The notes beneath the pieces were generated by a model, which was not told where the DNA came from, searched no databases, and worked only from the letters and a program-made list of their open reading frames with translations. The position numbers and the translations under genes were made by a program. A stretch of 64,000 nucleotides of DNA from Halomonas sp. MCCC 1A13316 (lineage in GTDB: Bacteria > Pseudomonadota > Gammaproteobacteria > Pseudomonadales > Halomonadaceae), in assembly GCF_014931605.1 (NCBI RefSeq), contig NZ_CP053382.1, positions 248,001 to 312,000 of the forward strand, given 5' to 3'. Shown here piece by piece: positions 50,829 through 61,500 of the stretch (position 1 is the stretch's first letter; each line of letters begins with the position of its first letter).

Positions 50829-51583
50829 AGCGCCTCCTTGAGGAAGGTCTGGAAGGCGGCCCAGGACGCCTCGTCGGCGCGCTCCTGGTAGCGCTCGCTT
50901 TCGAATTCGGTGAAACCGTGCGGGGCGCCGGAGTAGATCTCCACCGTATAAATTGCCTCAATGGCTTCGAGCTCTTCCACCAGCCCGCTGACGTCCTCCA
51001 TGGTCACGTTGGTGTCGGCACCGCCATGGGCGATCAGCAGAGGGGGCACTGCTTCGGGCCACTCCTGGCCCTCCGGCGTGGCCACGCCGCCATGGAAGCT
51101 GGTATAGCCGGCGACATTCTCGGCTTCGCCGGAACGGGCGATCTCCAGTGCCACGGCCCCGCCGAAGCAGTAGCCCATGATCACCACGTTTTCGGCGGCT
51201 TCCTGCTCGCGGGCTTCGGCCAGGCCGGCAAGGGTCAGCTCGCGCATGCGCTCGCGGTCGGAGTAGAGTGCGCGGGTGGCGGCCTGGCGGTCTTCGGTGG
51301 TTTCGGGGCGATTGTTCTGGCCGAACAGGTCGACGGCGAAGGCATCGAAGCCCTGCTCGGCCAGCATGTCGGCGCGCTGGCGTTCGTAGTCGCCCAGGCC
51401 ATCCCAGTCGTGCACCATCAGCACCATGCCGCGGGCTTCACTCCGGGCGGGGCTGTAGTAGCCTTCGAAGGCCTCGTCGCCGACCTCGTAGACGGCGTCG
51501 TTGCCGGCGGGGGTAAAGGCGTGGGCGCCATGGGCAAGGCCCATCGCTGCAAGCAGCGTGAAGGATAAGGGGGCAGGGCGCAT
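50825..51583 (-). CDS. Dienelactone hydrolase family protein, exported
   Basis: 252 residues, ATG at 51581-51583 with AGGAG upstream. A signal peptide ends near AHAF. The alpha/beta hydrolase core has Cys139 in MGYCFGGAVALE as nucleophile, Asp190 in AHGGAD and His222 in GAPHGF, the Cys-Asp-His triad characteristic of dienelactone hydrolases rather than serine esterases. Export to the periplasm is unusual for classic chlorocatechol-pathway members, so it probably acts on another ester or lactone. It is followed by the overlapping C45 hydrolase gene, suggesting joint processing of one substrate class. Confidence 0.87.
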   Translation of the reverse strand: MRPAPLSFTLLAAMGLAHGAHAFTPAGNDAVYEVGDEAFEGYYSPARSEARGMVLMVHDWDGLGDYERQRADMLAEQGFDAFAVDLFGQNNRPETTEDRQAATRALYSDRERMRELTLAGLAEAREQEAAENVVIMGYCFGGAVALEIARSGEAENVAGYTSFHGGVATPEGQEWPEAVPPLLIAHGGADTNVTMEDVSGLVEELEAIEAIYTVEIYSGAPHGFTEFESERYQERADEASWAAFQTFLKEAL

Positions 51584-51934
51584 AGGGAGCTCCTGTGTTG
51601 TGGATGCGCGCATTGAAGCCGTGGCGGACTTGAGTATAGGCGATGCCCGGCGGGGCATGGCCGGCAGCGTTAAGCGCGCCAGGCGTTTGCCACGTTGGGT
51701 TCTTCATTCCGATAAGGGGTTGGCGCTGTTCTGATCAGAGGTTGGCGCTTTGCCGCAAGGGTCAAACGTTGGTATGGGGGGCTTGTGTTTTGGCTCTGAG
51801 CCTTCCAGATTTAGGGGGTGTCCTGGATTCGTAACCAGACGTAAAACAACCGGACGTAGGCAATCAGGCGTACTTAACCACAAGTAATTAACCACAAGTA
51901 CTTAGCGCGTACTTAACGAGAGTGAGAAGAACAA
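51584..51934. promoter_or_regulatory. Divergent regulatory region between dienelactone hydrolase and livJ-like genes
   Basis: 351 bp without a gene. Near the livJ-like side the 13-mer TTAACCACAAGTA occurs twice (51874-51886 and 51888-51900), with GCGTACTTAAC at both 51868-51878 and 51907-51917. This direct-repeat block ends only 18-35 bases before the livJ-like ATG and is a good candidate operator or transcription start zone. Confidence 0.55.
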
Positions 51935-53140
51935 ATGAAGAAGAGCGTTTTGGCGATGGCAATCGCTGCCTCCAGCGTGGCATTCGCTGGCGCGGCGCAG
52001 GCGGAAGTCAAGATCGGTTTCATCGGCGGCTTCACCGGCCCGATCGAGAGTCTGACCCCTCCGATCTTCGAAGGTGCGCGGCTGGCAGTGAAGCAGATCA
52101 ATGAGCAGGGCGGCATCCTGGGCGGGCAGGAGCTGGTCATGCCCAATGCCGACACCACCTGTAGCGATGCTTCGGCGGCATCCAACGCGGCGGACCGCAT
52201 GGTCAACACCGAGCAGGTCACCGCGATCGTCGGGGCGCTGTGCACAGGCGCCACCGTGGCGGCGGCCAACAGTGCCGCCGTTCCCGGTGGGGTGGTGATG
52301 GTCTCGCCGGCCTCCACCGCGCCGGCAGTGACCGAGCTGGACGATAACGACCTGGTATTCCGTACCGTGCCTTCGGATGCCTATCAGGGTCAGATCCTGG
52401 CCAAGCTGATGCTCGAGAAGGGCTTCGACGAGGTGGCGGTCACCTACGTCAACAACGACTACGGTCAGGGCCTGGACGACGCCTTCACTGAGGCCTTCGA
52501 GGCGGGCGGCGGCAAGATAGCCGCGAATCTGGCCCACGAGGATGGCCGCGCCGACTATCGCTCCGAGCTGGGCTCGCTCTCCTCCAGCGGCGCCCAGACC
52601 CTGGTCGTGCTGGCCTACGCCGACGGCTCGGGCCAGACCATCCTGCGCCAGGCCTACGAGAGCGGCGCCTTCACTCAGTATGCCGGCGCCGACGGTATGG
52701 TGGGGACATCGCTGGTCGACGCAGTGGGGGCGGACGTCCTCGAGGGCATGATCGCGACCCGCCCGGGTAGCCCCGAACTGCCGGGTACCGACATCTTCGG
52801 CCAGGCGGCCGAGGAGGCCGGCTTCGACCCCAGCGCGGTGTTCGCCGCCCAGGCCTACGATGCCGCCTTCCTGCTGGCGCTGGCTATCGAGCAGAACGGC
52901 AATGCCGAGCGCGAAGGTCTTTCCGAAGCGCTGCGCAACGTCTCCTCCGCTCCGGGTGAAGTGATCCTGCCCGGCGAGTGGGAGAAGGCTCTGGAGCTGA
53001 TCGCCGCCGGCGAGGAGATCAACTACGAGGGCGCCTCCGGCAGACACGAGTTCGACGACAACGGCGACGTACCGGGCGTGGTGCTCGAGATGGCCGTCGA
53101 AGGCGGCGACTTCGTCGGCAAGGGCCTGATTCAGGACTAA
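51935..53140 (+). CDS. Branched-chain amino-acid ABC solute-binding protein (LivJ/K type)
   Basis: 401 residues. A Sec signal (AIAASSVAFAGAAQA) precedes the LivJ fold: VKIGFIGGFTGPIESLTPPIFEGARLAVKQINEQGGILGGQEL, VTAIVGALCTGATVAAAN, MVSPASTAPAVTEL and VTYVNNDYGQGL. Unlike the orphan binding protein at 23238, this one is next to its membrane components: the livFGHM-type genes read toward it from the other side. The strong promoter-proximal repeats and an intrinsic terminator directly after the stop suggest it is transcribed as a single-gene unit at high level. A polar-acid or branched-chain ligand is likely. Confidence 0.92.
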   Translation: MKKSVLAMAIAASSVAFAGAAQAEVKIGFIGGFTGPIESLTPPIFEGARLAVKQINEQGGILGGQELVMPNADTTCSDASAASNAADRMVNTEQVTAIVGALCTGATVAAANSAAVPGGVVMVSPASTAPAVTELDDNDLVFRTVPSDAYQGQILAKLMLEKGFDEVAVTYVNNDYGQGLDDAFTEAFEAGGGKIAANLAHEDGRADYRSELGSLSSSGAQTLVVLAYADGSGQTILRQAYESGAFTQYAGADGMVGTSLVDAVGADVLEGMIATRPGSPELPGTDIFGQAAEEAGFDPSAVFAAQAYDAAFLLALAIEQNGNAEREGLSEALRNVSSAPGEVILPGEWEKALELIAAGEEINYEGASGRHEFDDNGDVPGVVLEMAVEGGDFVGKGLIQD

Positions 53141-53169
53141 ACCCCGCTCAGACCTAGCCTGCACACAAG

Positions 53170-53199
53170 AGGGCCTCGGCACTGCCGAGGCCCTTCTTT
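53170..53199 (+). terminator. Intrinsic terminator after the livJ-like gene
   Basis: AGGGCCTCGG (53170-53179) pairs with CCGAGGCCCT (53185-53194) around CACTG, followed by TCTTT. It is 30 bases past the stop codon and separates the gene from the convergent livM gene. Confidence 0.85.
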
Positions 53200-53250
53200 G
53201 AAATGTAGTTTTTAGAGAGGTGCGGATTTATGTCGCATAATTCACCCTCT

Positions 53251-54564
53251 CTACCCGTGGTGTTTGACTTTCTCGGGCAGTAACCCCTGCGGGGCGAAGC
53301 GCAGCACCAGGGTGATCAACAGGCCTATCACGAACACCCGGGCCTGCAGCGCGCGGCTGTCGAGGTTGCCCGGCGCCTCCCAGCCGAACCAGCCCTCACC
53401 GATGGCGGCCGCCCCGTGCATCACGAACAGCGCCAAGGGCTCGGACATCAGCCAGATGATGTAGACCGCCACGGCGCCGAAGATGGTGCCCAGGTTGTTG
53501 CCGGGCCCACCCAGAATGACCATCACCAGCACCAGGAAAGTGTGGTTCAGCGGCAGGAAGCCGTTGGGGTCGAAGATGCTGTTGAACGAGGCCAACGCAC
53601 CGCCGCCGATACCCATCAGGATGCAGCCCAGCACGAAGATTTCCAGGCGGCGCCGGTTGATGTCCTTGCCCATGGCCGCGGCGGAGATCTCGTTGTCGCG
53701 GATGGCGCGGATCATGCGCCCCCAGGGGGCGTGATAGGCACGGTGCAGCAGGAAGAAGATCGCCGCGATCATCACCGCCGTGACCGACAGATACAGCGCA
53801 CGGGCCAGGGTGAAGCCCAGTTCGCTGGGGCCGGGCGTGGGCCAAGGTAGCGGCGAGACGGTGGCGGTGCCGCGGGTCAGCCAGTCGGAGTTCTTGAGGA
53901 AGGCCTTGATGATCTCGGCGATGCCGAGGGTGGCGATGGCCAGGTAGTCGCTGCGCAGCCCCAGGCAGATATGGCCGATGAAGTAGCCGATGATGCCGGC
54001 CAGGGCGCCGCCGACGATCCAGCCGCTCCAGGCCGGCAGGCCCAGGCCGCCGATGAAGCCGGCGCGGGATTCGATCTCGGCGGTGACGTCGCGCAGCAGG
54101 CTGATCACCACCAGGTAGAGCACCACGGCCAGCACGACGGCGATCAGCGTGCGCAGCTTTCTGTGTACGCCGATGCGGTCGAGCTTGGTGGCGCCATAGA
54201 CGACCAGGATGGCGGCGGCCACGTAGAGCAGCGCCAGACCCAGCTCGCCGGGCAGCTCCGTACCCCAGAAGGCGTCGTTGACCGGCACGCTGAAGATCAT
54301 GGTGGCAAAGCTGCCCAGTGCGACGAAGCCCATCACGCCGGCATTGAACTGGCCAGCATAGCCCCACTGGATGGTCAGGCCCAGGGCCAGGATGGCATAG
54401 CAGGCGGCTTCCACCAGCATGCGCGTGCTGTAGGCGGTTCCCATCACGGCGTAGACACCGAGAACCGCCGCCAGCAGGGCGCCGAACAGGATGACTTCGC
54501 GCAGCGGGAAGCGTGACGGCGTGGCGACGATATCTTCGCGGCGTTCGGTATGTTGCGTGCTCAT
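53251..54564 (-). CDS. livM: Branched-chain amino-acid ABC permease LivM
   Basis: 437 residues with about ten membrane helices, longer than many LivM because of a polar insert around residues 125-150. Core motifs are AILALGLTIQWGYAGQFNAGVMGFVALGSF, RSDYLAIATLGIAEIIKAFL, GRMIRAIRDNEISAAAMGKDI and GGALASFNSIFDPNGFLPLNHTFLVLVMVILGGPGNNLG. The start overlaps the livH stop by one base (TGATG). It forms the inner-membrane channel with LivH. Confidence 0.9.
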   Translation of the reverse strand: MSTQHTERREDIVATPSRFPLREVILFGALLAAVLGVYAVMGTAYSTRMLVEAACYAILALGLTIQWGYAGQFNAGVMGFVALGSFATMIFSVPVNDAFWGTELPGELGLALLYVAAAILVVYGATKLDRIGVHRKLRTLIAVVLAVVLYLVVISLLRDVTAEIESRAGFIGGLGLPAWSGWIVGGALAGIIGYFIGHICLGLRSDYLAIATLGIAEIIKAFLKNSDWLTRGTATVSPLPWPTPGPSELGFTLARALYLSVTAVMIAAIFFLLHRAYHAPWGRMIRAIRDNEISAAAMGKDINRRRLEIFVLGCILMGIGGGALASFNSIFDPNGFLPLNHTFLVLVMVILGGPGNNLGTIFGAVAVYIIWLMSEPLALFVMHGAAAIGEGWFGWEAPGNLDSRALQARVFVIGLLITLVLRFAPQGLLPEKVKHHG

Positions 54565-55571
54565 CAGATCACCTTCCCCTTGAAGATACCGGTGGGGCGC
54601 CAAATCAGGATCGCCACCAGGATGAAGAATGGCACCACGATCTTGTACTCGGTGCCGACGAAGGCGAGGTTGCCGGCCTCGGCCAGCCATTCGGGCAGGC
54701 TGTCGCGGAAGGGGCGCAGCAGCACCGACCAGTTGAACACTGCCAGTGTCTCGGCGAAGCCCACCACGAAGCCGCCGGCGATGGCGCCGTAGGGATGGCC
54801 CACGCCGCCGACGATGGCCGCGGCGAAGATCGGCAGCAGCAGGAAGAAGCTCAGGTCGGGCTTGAAGGTCACGTCGAGCGACAGCAGGGTGCCGGCGATG
54901 GCCGCCAGGCCGCCGGCGATCACCCAGGTTACCGCCACGATGTGGTTGGTGTTGATGCCCGAGGACCGCGCCAGGTCGGGATTGTCGGACATGGCACGCA
55001 TCGCCTTGCCCAGCCGCGTACGGTTGAGGAAGAGGTGCAGCCCCACCACACTGACGACGGTCAGGACGAACAGGATGATCTGCGGTTCGGTGATGGTGAT
55101 GGGCCGGGTCGCCAGCTCGAACGGTACTTCGAGGCGGTAGATCTCCTTGCGCTCACCGGCCAGGTACAGGTTCTGCGCGCCGGTGCCCGAGAACAGGCGG
55201 ATCAGCCCTTGCAGCATCAGGGTCACACCCAGCGAGCCGATCACCATGACGATGGGCTTGACGCCGTGGGCGCGCAGCGGCTTGTAGAACGCCTTGTCGA
55301 TGCCCACCGCGAGCAGGGCAGTCAGCACGATGGCCAGCGGCAGCATGACCACGGGCGTGGGCAGCCCCACCACCGCGCCCACGCCGGGGAAGGCCATGGT
55401 CAGCAGCAGCACCATGAAGGCGCCGAAGGTCATCATGTCGGCATGGGCGAAGTGGGCGAAGCGCATGATGCTGAAAACCAGCGTCACACCGATGGCGCCG
55501 ATTGCGTAGATCGAGCCGGACACGCTGCCGGCGACGATCACGTTGTTGATGAAGAATACCAGTTCGTTCAC
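54564..55571 (-). CDS. livH: Branched-chain amino-acid ABC permease LivH
   Basis: 335 residues with eight or so helices. Family features are IYAIGAIGVTLVFSIMRFAHFAHADMMTFGAFMV, LGVTLMLQGLIRLFSGTGAQNL, GKAMRAMSDNPDLARSSGINTNHIV and GAIAGGFVVGFAETLAVF. It is slightly longer than E. coli LivH (308) owing to an extended loop near residues 120-165. It lies between livF (27 bases away) and livM (overlapping). Confidence 0.9.
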   Translation of the reverse strand: MNELVFFINNVIVAGSVSGSIYAIGAIGVTLVFSIMRFAHFAHADMMTFGAFMVLLLTMAFPGVGAVVGLPTPVVMLPLAIVLTALLAVGIDKAFYKPLRAHGVKPIVMVIGSLGVTLMLQGLIRLFSGTGAQNLYLAGERKEIYRLEVPFELATRPITITEPQIILFVLTVVSVVGLHLFLNRTRLGKAMRAMSDNPDLARSSGINTNHIVAVTWVIAGGLAAIAGTLLSLDVTFKPDLSFFLLLPIFAAAIVGGVGHPYGAIAGGFVVGFAETLAVFNWSVLLRPFRDSLPEWLAEAGNLAFVGTEYKIVVPFFILVAILIWRPTGIFKGKVI

Positions 55572-55598
55572 GACTCACTCTCCAGTACGGCTCCGGGC

Positions 55599-56303
55599 TC
55601 AACCGCCCAGGAAGCTCTTGGCCACTTCCGGGTCGGCGAGCAGGGCGGCGCCGGTATCGGTGAAGCGGTTCTTGCCGGCAGCCAGCACGAAGCCCTTGTC
55701 GGCGATGGCCAGGGCCTGCTTGGCGTTCTGTTCGACCATGAGGATGCCCACGCCGGCGGCGTTGATCTCCTTTACGCGCTCGAAGATCTCGTTCATGTAG
55801 AGCGGCGAAAGGCCGGCGGTGGGCTCGTCGAGCAGCAGCACGTCGGGCTCGGCCATCAGCGCGCGGCCCATGGCGACCATCTGCCGCTGGCCGCCGGAAA
55901 GCTCGCCGGCGGGCTGGTGGCGCTTGTCGTAGAGCGGAGGAAAGAAGTCGTAGACCTGCTTGAGCATGCGCTTGACGTTGCCCGGCTTGAGGAACGCGCC
56001 CATCTCCAGGTTCTCCTTCACCGAGAGGCTGGGAAAGACGTTCTTCTCCTGGGGCACGAAGCCCATGCCCTTCTGCACCAGCTTGTTGGGCGGCAGGTTG
56101 TGGATCGGCTCGCCGCGCAGCAGAATTTCGCCCTGACTGACGATGAGCAGGCCGAAGATGGCCTTGAGTATGGTCGACTTGCCGGCGCCGTTGGGGCCGA
56201 CGATCACGCCGACCTCATTGGCCTCGATCGACATGTTCACCCCGTTGAGGATGTTCATGCCGCCGTAGCCGCCGTGCACGTCGCGTGCTTCGAGTAATGG
56301 CAT
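55599..56303 (-). CDS. livF: Branched-chain amino-acid ABC ATPase LivF
   Basis: 234 residues from MPLLEARDVHGGYGG. Walker A VGPNGAGKST, signature LSGGQRQMVAMGRAL, Walker B VLLLDEPTAGLSP and EQNAKQAL confirm the LivF subfamily. The start ATG at 56301-56303 is preferred because LivF proteins begin here. LivF and LivG together energise uptake by LivHM. Confidence 0.9.
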   Translation of the reverse strand: MPLLEARDVHGGYGGMNILNGVNMSIEANEVGVIVGPNGAGKSTILKAIFGLLIVSQGEILLRGEPIHNLPPNKLVQKGMGFVPQEKNVFPSLSVKENLEMGAFLKPGNVKRMLKQVYDFFPPLYDKRHQPAGELSGGQRQMVAMGRALMAEPDVLLLDEPTAGLSPLYMNEIFERVKEINAAGVGILMVEQNAKQALAIADKGFVLAAGKNRFTDTGAALLADPEVAKSFLGG

Positions 56304-56367
56304 CGTGGATTCTCTGCGCTGTCGTTGCTGTTCTTCTTGTCGGTCTCGGCGGGCCAGGCCGCTGCCC

Positions 56368-57138
56368 TCAGGCAGCATTGGACCCGAAGTAGGCTTCGAT
56401 CACCTGGGGATCGTTCTGGATCTCCTCGATGCTGCCCTCGACCATCACGCTGCCCTGGGCCAGTACGATCACGGGGTCGCACAGGCGCGCAATCATCTCC
56501 ATGTCGTGCTCGATGACCAGGAAGGTATAGCCCATCTCGCGGTTGAGCCGTTCGATGTTGCTCACCAGGTCGCCCAGCAGGGTGCGGTTGACCCCGGCGG
56601 CGATCTCGTCGAGCAGTACCACGCGGGCGTCGGTCATCATGGTGCGGCCAAGTTCCAGCAGCTTCTTCTGCCCACCGGAAAGGTTGCCGGCCAGTTCGTT
56701 GCGCACGTGGTGCAGGCCGATGAAATCGACTACCTCGAGCGCGCGGCGGCGTACCTCGGCCTCCTCACGGCGCACCAGTCCCGGCTTGAGCCAGGCGTCG
56801 AAGAGGTTCTCCCCGGCCTGCCGCGGCGGCACCATCATCAGGTTCTCCAGTGCGGTCATGTGGGAGAATTCATGGGCGATCTGGAAGGTGCGCAGCAGGC
56901 CCTTGTGGAACAGCTCGTTGGCGGGACGGTTGGTGATGTCCTCGCCGTCGAGCAGGACCTGGCCGCTGTCGAGGGGCAGGGCACCGGCGATGATGTTGAA
57001 CAAGGTCGACTTGCCGGCCCCGTTGGGGCCGATCAGCCCGGTGATCGAGCCCTTCTCGACCTGGATCGAGCAGTCGTTGATGACCTTCAGGCCACCGAAG
57101 GCCTTGTGAACGTGCCTGACGTCGATGATGGATGGCAT
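56368..57138 (-). CDS. livG: Branched-chain amino-acid ABC ATPase LivG
   Basis: 256 residues with AGGAACCAAC upstream. Walker A IGPNGAGKST, signature LSGGQKKLLELGRTMM and Walker B VVLLDEIAAGVN are present. Note DEIAAGVN instead of DEPxAGLN: Ile replaces the usual proline after the catalytic Glu, a variant seen in some LivG proteins. IEHDMEMI supplies the switch His. It is the first gene of the livG-F-H-M series. Confidence 0.9.
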   Translation of the reverse strand: MPSIIDVRHVHKAFGGLKVINDCSIQVEKGSITGLIGPNGAGKSTLFNIIAGALPLDSGQVLLDGEDITNRPANELFHKGLLRTFQIAHEFSHMTALENLMMVPPRQAGENLFDAWLKPGLVRREEAEVRRRALEVVDFIGLHHVRNELAGNLSGGQKKLLELGRTMMTDARVVLLDEIAAGVNRTLLGDLVSNIERLNREMGYTFLVIEHDMEMIARLCDPVIVLAQGSVMVEGSIEEIQNDPQVIEAYFGSNAA

Positions 57139-57219
57139 GTTGGTTCCTGCACAGTTATTCCTTTCCGGAATCGTTGTTAGGAAAGTGCCGCACGGATGGG
57201 GCCGGGCGGCGTATATCGA

Positions 57220-57247
57220 GCCGCCGCCCGAAGGCGGCGGCAGGTTT
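57220..57247. terminator. Hairpin between the NSS transporter and livG genes
   Basis: GCCGCCGCC (57220-57228) pairs with GGCGGCGGC (57233-57241) around CGAA, followed on the plus strand by AGGTTTT. For the minus-strand NSS transcript the hairpin lies just after the stop codon, though the U-run is on the wrong side. Confidence 0.55.
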
Positions 57248-57251
57248 TGTT

Positions 57252-58697
57252 CTACTGCTCCTGGCGGTTGCCGGCCAGGAAGGTGCGGCCACCGGCGAAG
57301 GCGCCGACGATGACCAGCGCACCCACGGTCGGAAACAGGTAGCCCTCGACCTGCGGGATGGTACGCAGGAACACGAAGGCCACCGCCGCCGGCGCCACGA
57401 ATCGTACCAGGAAGCGCCAGACCTGGAACCAGGTCTCGCTGGTGCGCATCTCCTTCATCACCTCGGAGTGGGTCAATGCCCAGCCGGCGAACAGCGCGAT
57501 GAGCAGACCGCCCAGCGGCATGAAGATATTGGTCAATAGCTCGATGAAGTCGAAACCGCTGCGGCCGAACAGGGTGTGGAAGAGGCTGGCCTCGGCCCAC
57601 AGGTTGAAGCTGACCACCGTCATCAGCCCCAGCGCCCAACTGGCCACCACCATGACGAACACCGCCTGCGGGCGGGTGAGGTCGAAGCGCTCGACGAGAA
57701 AGGCGGCCACCGGCTCGATCAGCGAGATCGAGGAACTGATGGCTGCCCCCAGTACGAGGATGAAGAACACCCCGCCGACCAAGCCGCCGAGAGGCATCTC
57801 GGCGAAGGCCAGCGGCAGCGTCACGAACATCAGCCCCGGCCCGGCGTCGGCGTCGAGCCCGGCGCCGAACACCAGCGAGAAGATCGCCAGGCCCGCGACC
57901 ATGGCCACGGCGGTATCGATGAAGGCGATGGCGAAGGCGGTGCGGCTCAGCGAGGCGTCGCTTGCCATGTAGGCGCCGTAGGCCATGATCGCGCCCATGC
58001 CGAGGCTCAGGGTGAAGAACGACTGGCCCATCGCCTGCAGCCAGCCTTCGAGGCTCAGGTCGGCCAGGTTGAAGGTGAACAGGAAGCTTGCCGCGGCGGC
58101 GAAGTCGCCATTGGCGATGCCGTAGGCGAGCACCACCAGCAGGATCACGAACAGCGCCGGCATCATGATGCGCAGCCCGTTCTCGATGCCCTTGTGAATG
58201 CCCATGCCCACCAGCAGCCCCGAGGCGATGATGAACAGGGTGTGGTAGAGCGTGAGCAGCCCCGGCGAGGCCAGCAGCGCATCGAAACCGGCGCCGATGG
58301 TGGCGGCGTCGGCACCTACCAGCGTGCCGGTGAGCATCAGCCAGGTGTAGTGGATCGCCCAGCCGGCGATCACCGAGTAGAAGCTCAGGATGAGGAACGC
58401 CGAGGCTGCACCCAGCCAGCCGATCGATACCCAGCCGCGTGAGGCCTTGTGGGTACGAGTCAGGAACTGCATGCCCATGATCGGGCTTCGGCGGCTGGCG
58501 CGGCCGAGCATGGTCTCGGCGATCAGGATCGGAATGCCGACGGCGAAGATGGTCAGGGCGTAGATCAGGATGAAGGCGCCGCCGCCGTTCTCACCGGCAA
58601 GATAGGGAAAGCGCCATAGATTGCCGAGCCCCACTGCCGAGCCGACGGCAGCCAACAGAAAGGTACCCTTGTGTGTCCAGACGTTGTACGTGCTCAT
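57252..58697 (-). CDS. Sodium-dependent (NSS/SNF family) symporter
   Basis: 481 residues from MSTYNVWTHKG with about 12 membrane helices. The first helix has the signature GSAVGLGNLWRFPYLAGENGGGAFILIY, the unwound TM1 that binds sodium and substrate; PILIAETMLGRASRRSP and GQSFFTLSLGMGAIMAYGAYM (TM6) follow. NSS proteins import amino acids or related solutes with sodium, a sensible choice in a halophile. The substrate is not readable from sequence. Long upstream open frame has no start of comparable quality. Confidence 0.92.
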   Translation of the reverse strand: MSTYNVWTHKGTFLLAAVGSAVGLGNLWRFPYLAGENGGGAFILIYALTIFAVGIPILIAETMLGRASRRSPIMGMQFLTRTHKASRGWVSIGWLGAASAFLILSFYSVIAGWAIHYTWLMLTGTLVGADAATIGAGFDALLASPGLLTLYHTLFIIASGLLVGMGIHKGIENGLRIMMPALFVILLVVLAYGIANGDFAAAASFLFTFNLADLSLEGWLQAMGQSFFTLSLGMGAIMAYGAYMASDASLSRTAFAIAFIDTAVAMVAGLAIFSLVFGAGLDADAGPGLMFVTLPLAFAEMPLGGLVGGVFFILVLGAAISSSISLIEPVAAFLVERFDLTRPQAVFVMVVASWALGLMTVVSFNLWAEASLFHTLFGRSGFDFIELLTNIFMPLGGLLIALFAGWALTHSEVMKEMRTSETWFQVWRFLVRFVAPAAVAFVFLRTIPQVEGYLFPTVGALVIVGAFAGGRTFLAGNRQEQ

Positions 58698-58878
58698 TAT
58701 GCTTCCGAAGGCTCGTCTTGTGGCCTTGTGGGCCCGCGAATGTCGCCACTGGTGCCGGTTGGGTGGGGCCGGTCGGTGGGCGCGTACACTGTGCGCCAAA
58801 AACCCGCTTCCTGGCCAGTAGACGATCGTTAAGGATACGTTGGGAACGGCAGGTGACCGGGGCGCGGGTTCGTGGAAG

Positions 58879-59205
58879 TCACTGCGGCTCTTCGTCCTCC
58901 TTCGAGACGTCGCCCGGGCGAGGCTCGAAGGCGCGGCTGGCATCCGGCAGCCTTACCGTATCGCCCACGGCGAGCTTGCCGATCAGCTTGCGGCGCTTGC
59001 CGCTGTGCGGCTCGATGAGTGCCACCACTTCGCCGATGCTGGTGCCGTCGACGTAGGCCTCGACCTTTATCCGCACCACCTTGCCCTGGTAGCGGCCCGA
59101 GAGGATGTCGCCCCGCCCCGGCTCCGAATAGCCCTGCGGGCTGCGCTCGTAGTGGCGCATCACGCTGTCGGCTCCGGGGTCGTCCCATTCTACGTGCTTG
59201 TGCAT
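58879..59205 (-). CDS. Hypothetical 108-residue cytosolic protein
   Basis: 108 residues with GAGGAG upstream of ATG at 59203-59205. The central part RGDILSGRYQGKVVRIKVEAYVDG and IGKLAVGDTVRLPD resembles small beta-barrel modules (KOW/OB-like), and the ends are acidic or polar. The first 35 residues (HKHVEWDDPGADSVMRHYERSPQGY) contain several His and aromatic residues. I recognise no family. It lies alone between the NSS gene and typA, all on the minus strand. Confidence 0.65.
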   Translation of the reverse strand: MHKHVEWDDPGADSVMRHYERSPQGYSEPGRGDILSGRYQGKVVRIKVEAYVDGTSIGEVVALIEPHSGKRRKLIGKLAVGDTVRLPDASRAFEPRPGDVSKEDEEPQ

Positions 59206-59273
59206 GGTTGCTCCTCGCTGCTGCTGGATTTGCCTATAGCGTAGCCGCTCATCGCGAGATGGCCCGACGCAAA

Positions 59274-59296
59274 GCGCCCGCCGTGAAGGCGGGCGC
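59274..59296 (-). terminator. Hairpin terminator of typA
   Basis: GCGCCCGCC (59274-59282) pairs with 59288-59296 around GTGAA. Reading on the minus strand it is followed by TTTGCG. It lies 18 bases after the typA stop. Confidence 0.75.
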
Positions 59297-59313
59297 AGTG
59301 TTGCTTTGTTACG

Positions 59314-61161
<1,848 letters not shown>

Positions 61162-61500
61162 AGGGTGTGACTCATCAACAGGGTGCGCACCTATGTACAC
61201 ATCGAAGGACGTACCCTAGGCGCGGGGTAGGGGAGTGGTGGCGCATTGTACAGATAAGCGGCGAGGGGGAATAGCACAACCTCGTCATAAGGCAATTCTC
61301 AGCCCTGGACGTGGCTCTCCCCATGCGCTCGGGTTGCCGGGGCAATGTTGCCGTCCGGCAAAGCCGGACATGTGTTGGACAGTTCGGTGCGACAAAATTC
61401 AGCAAGGGAACTTGAGCGATACCTTTCTACACTTATTTACACAGTCCGTAACTTGGCGTGCTGTCGGGTGGCCCTTTTATGCCTTGGTGGAGCCTGGTCC
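61162..61500. promoter_or_regulatory. Divergent region between typA and a glycosyltransferase-like gene
   Basis: 339 bp, no gene. A short hairpin GTCCGGC-AAA-GCCGGAC lies at 61353-61369. Both divergent promoters must be here; no specific box was recognised. Confidence 0.4.
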
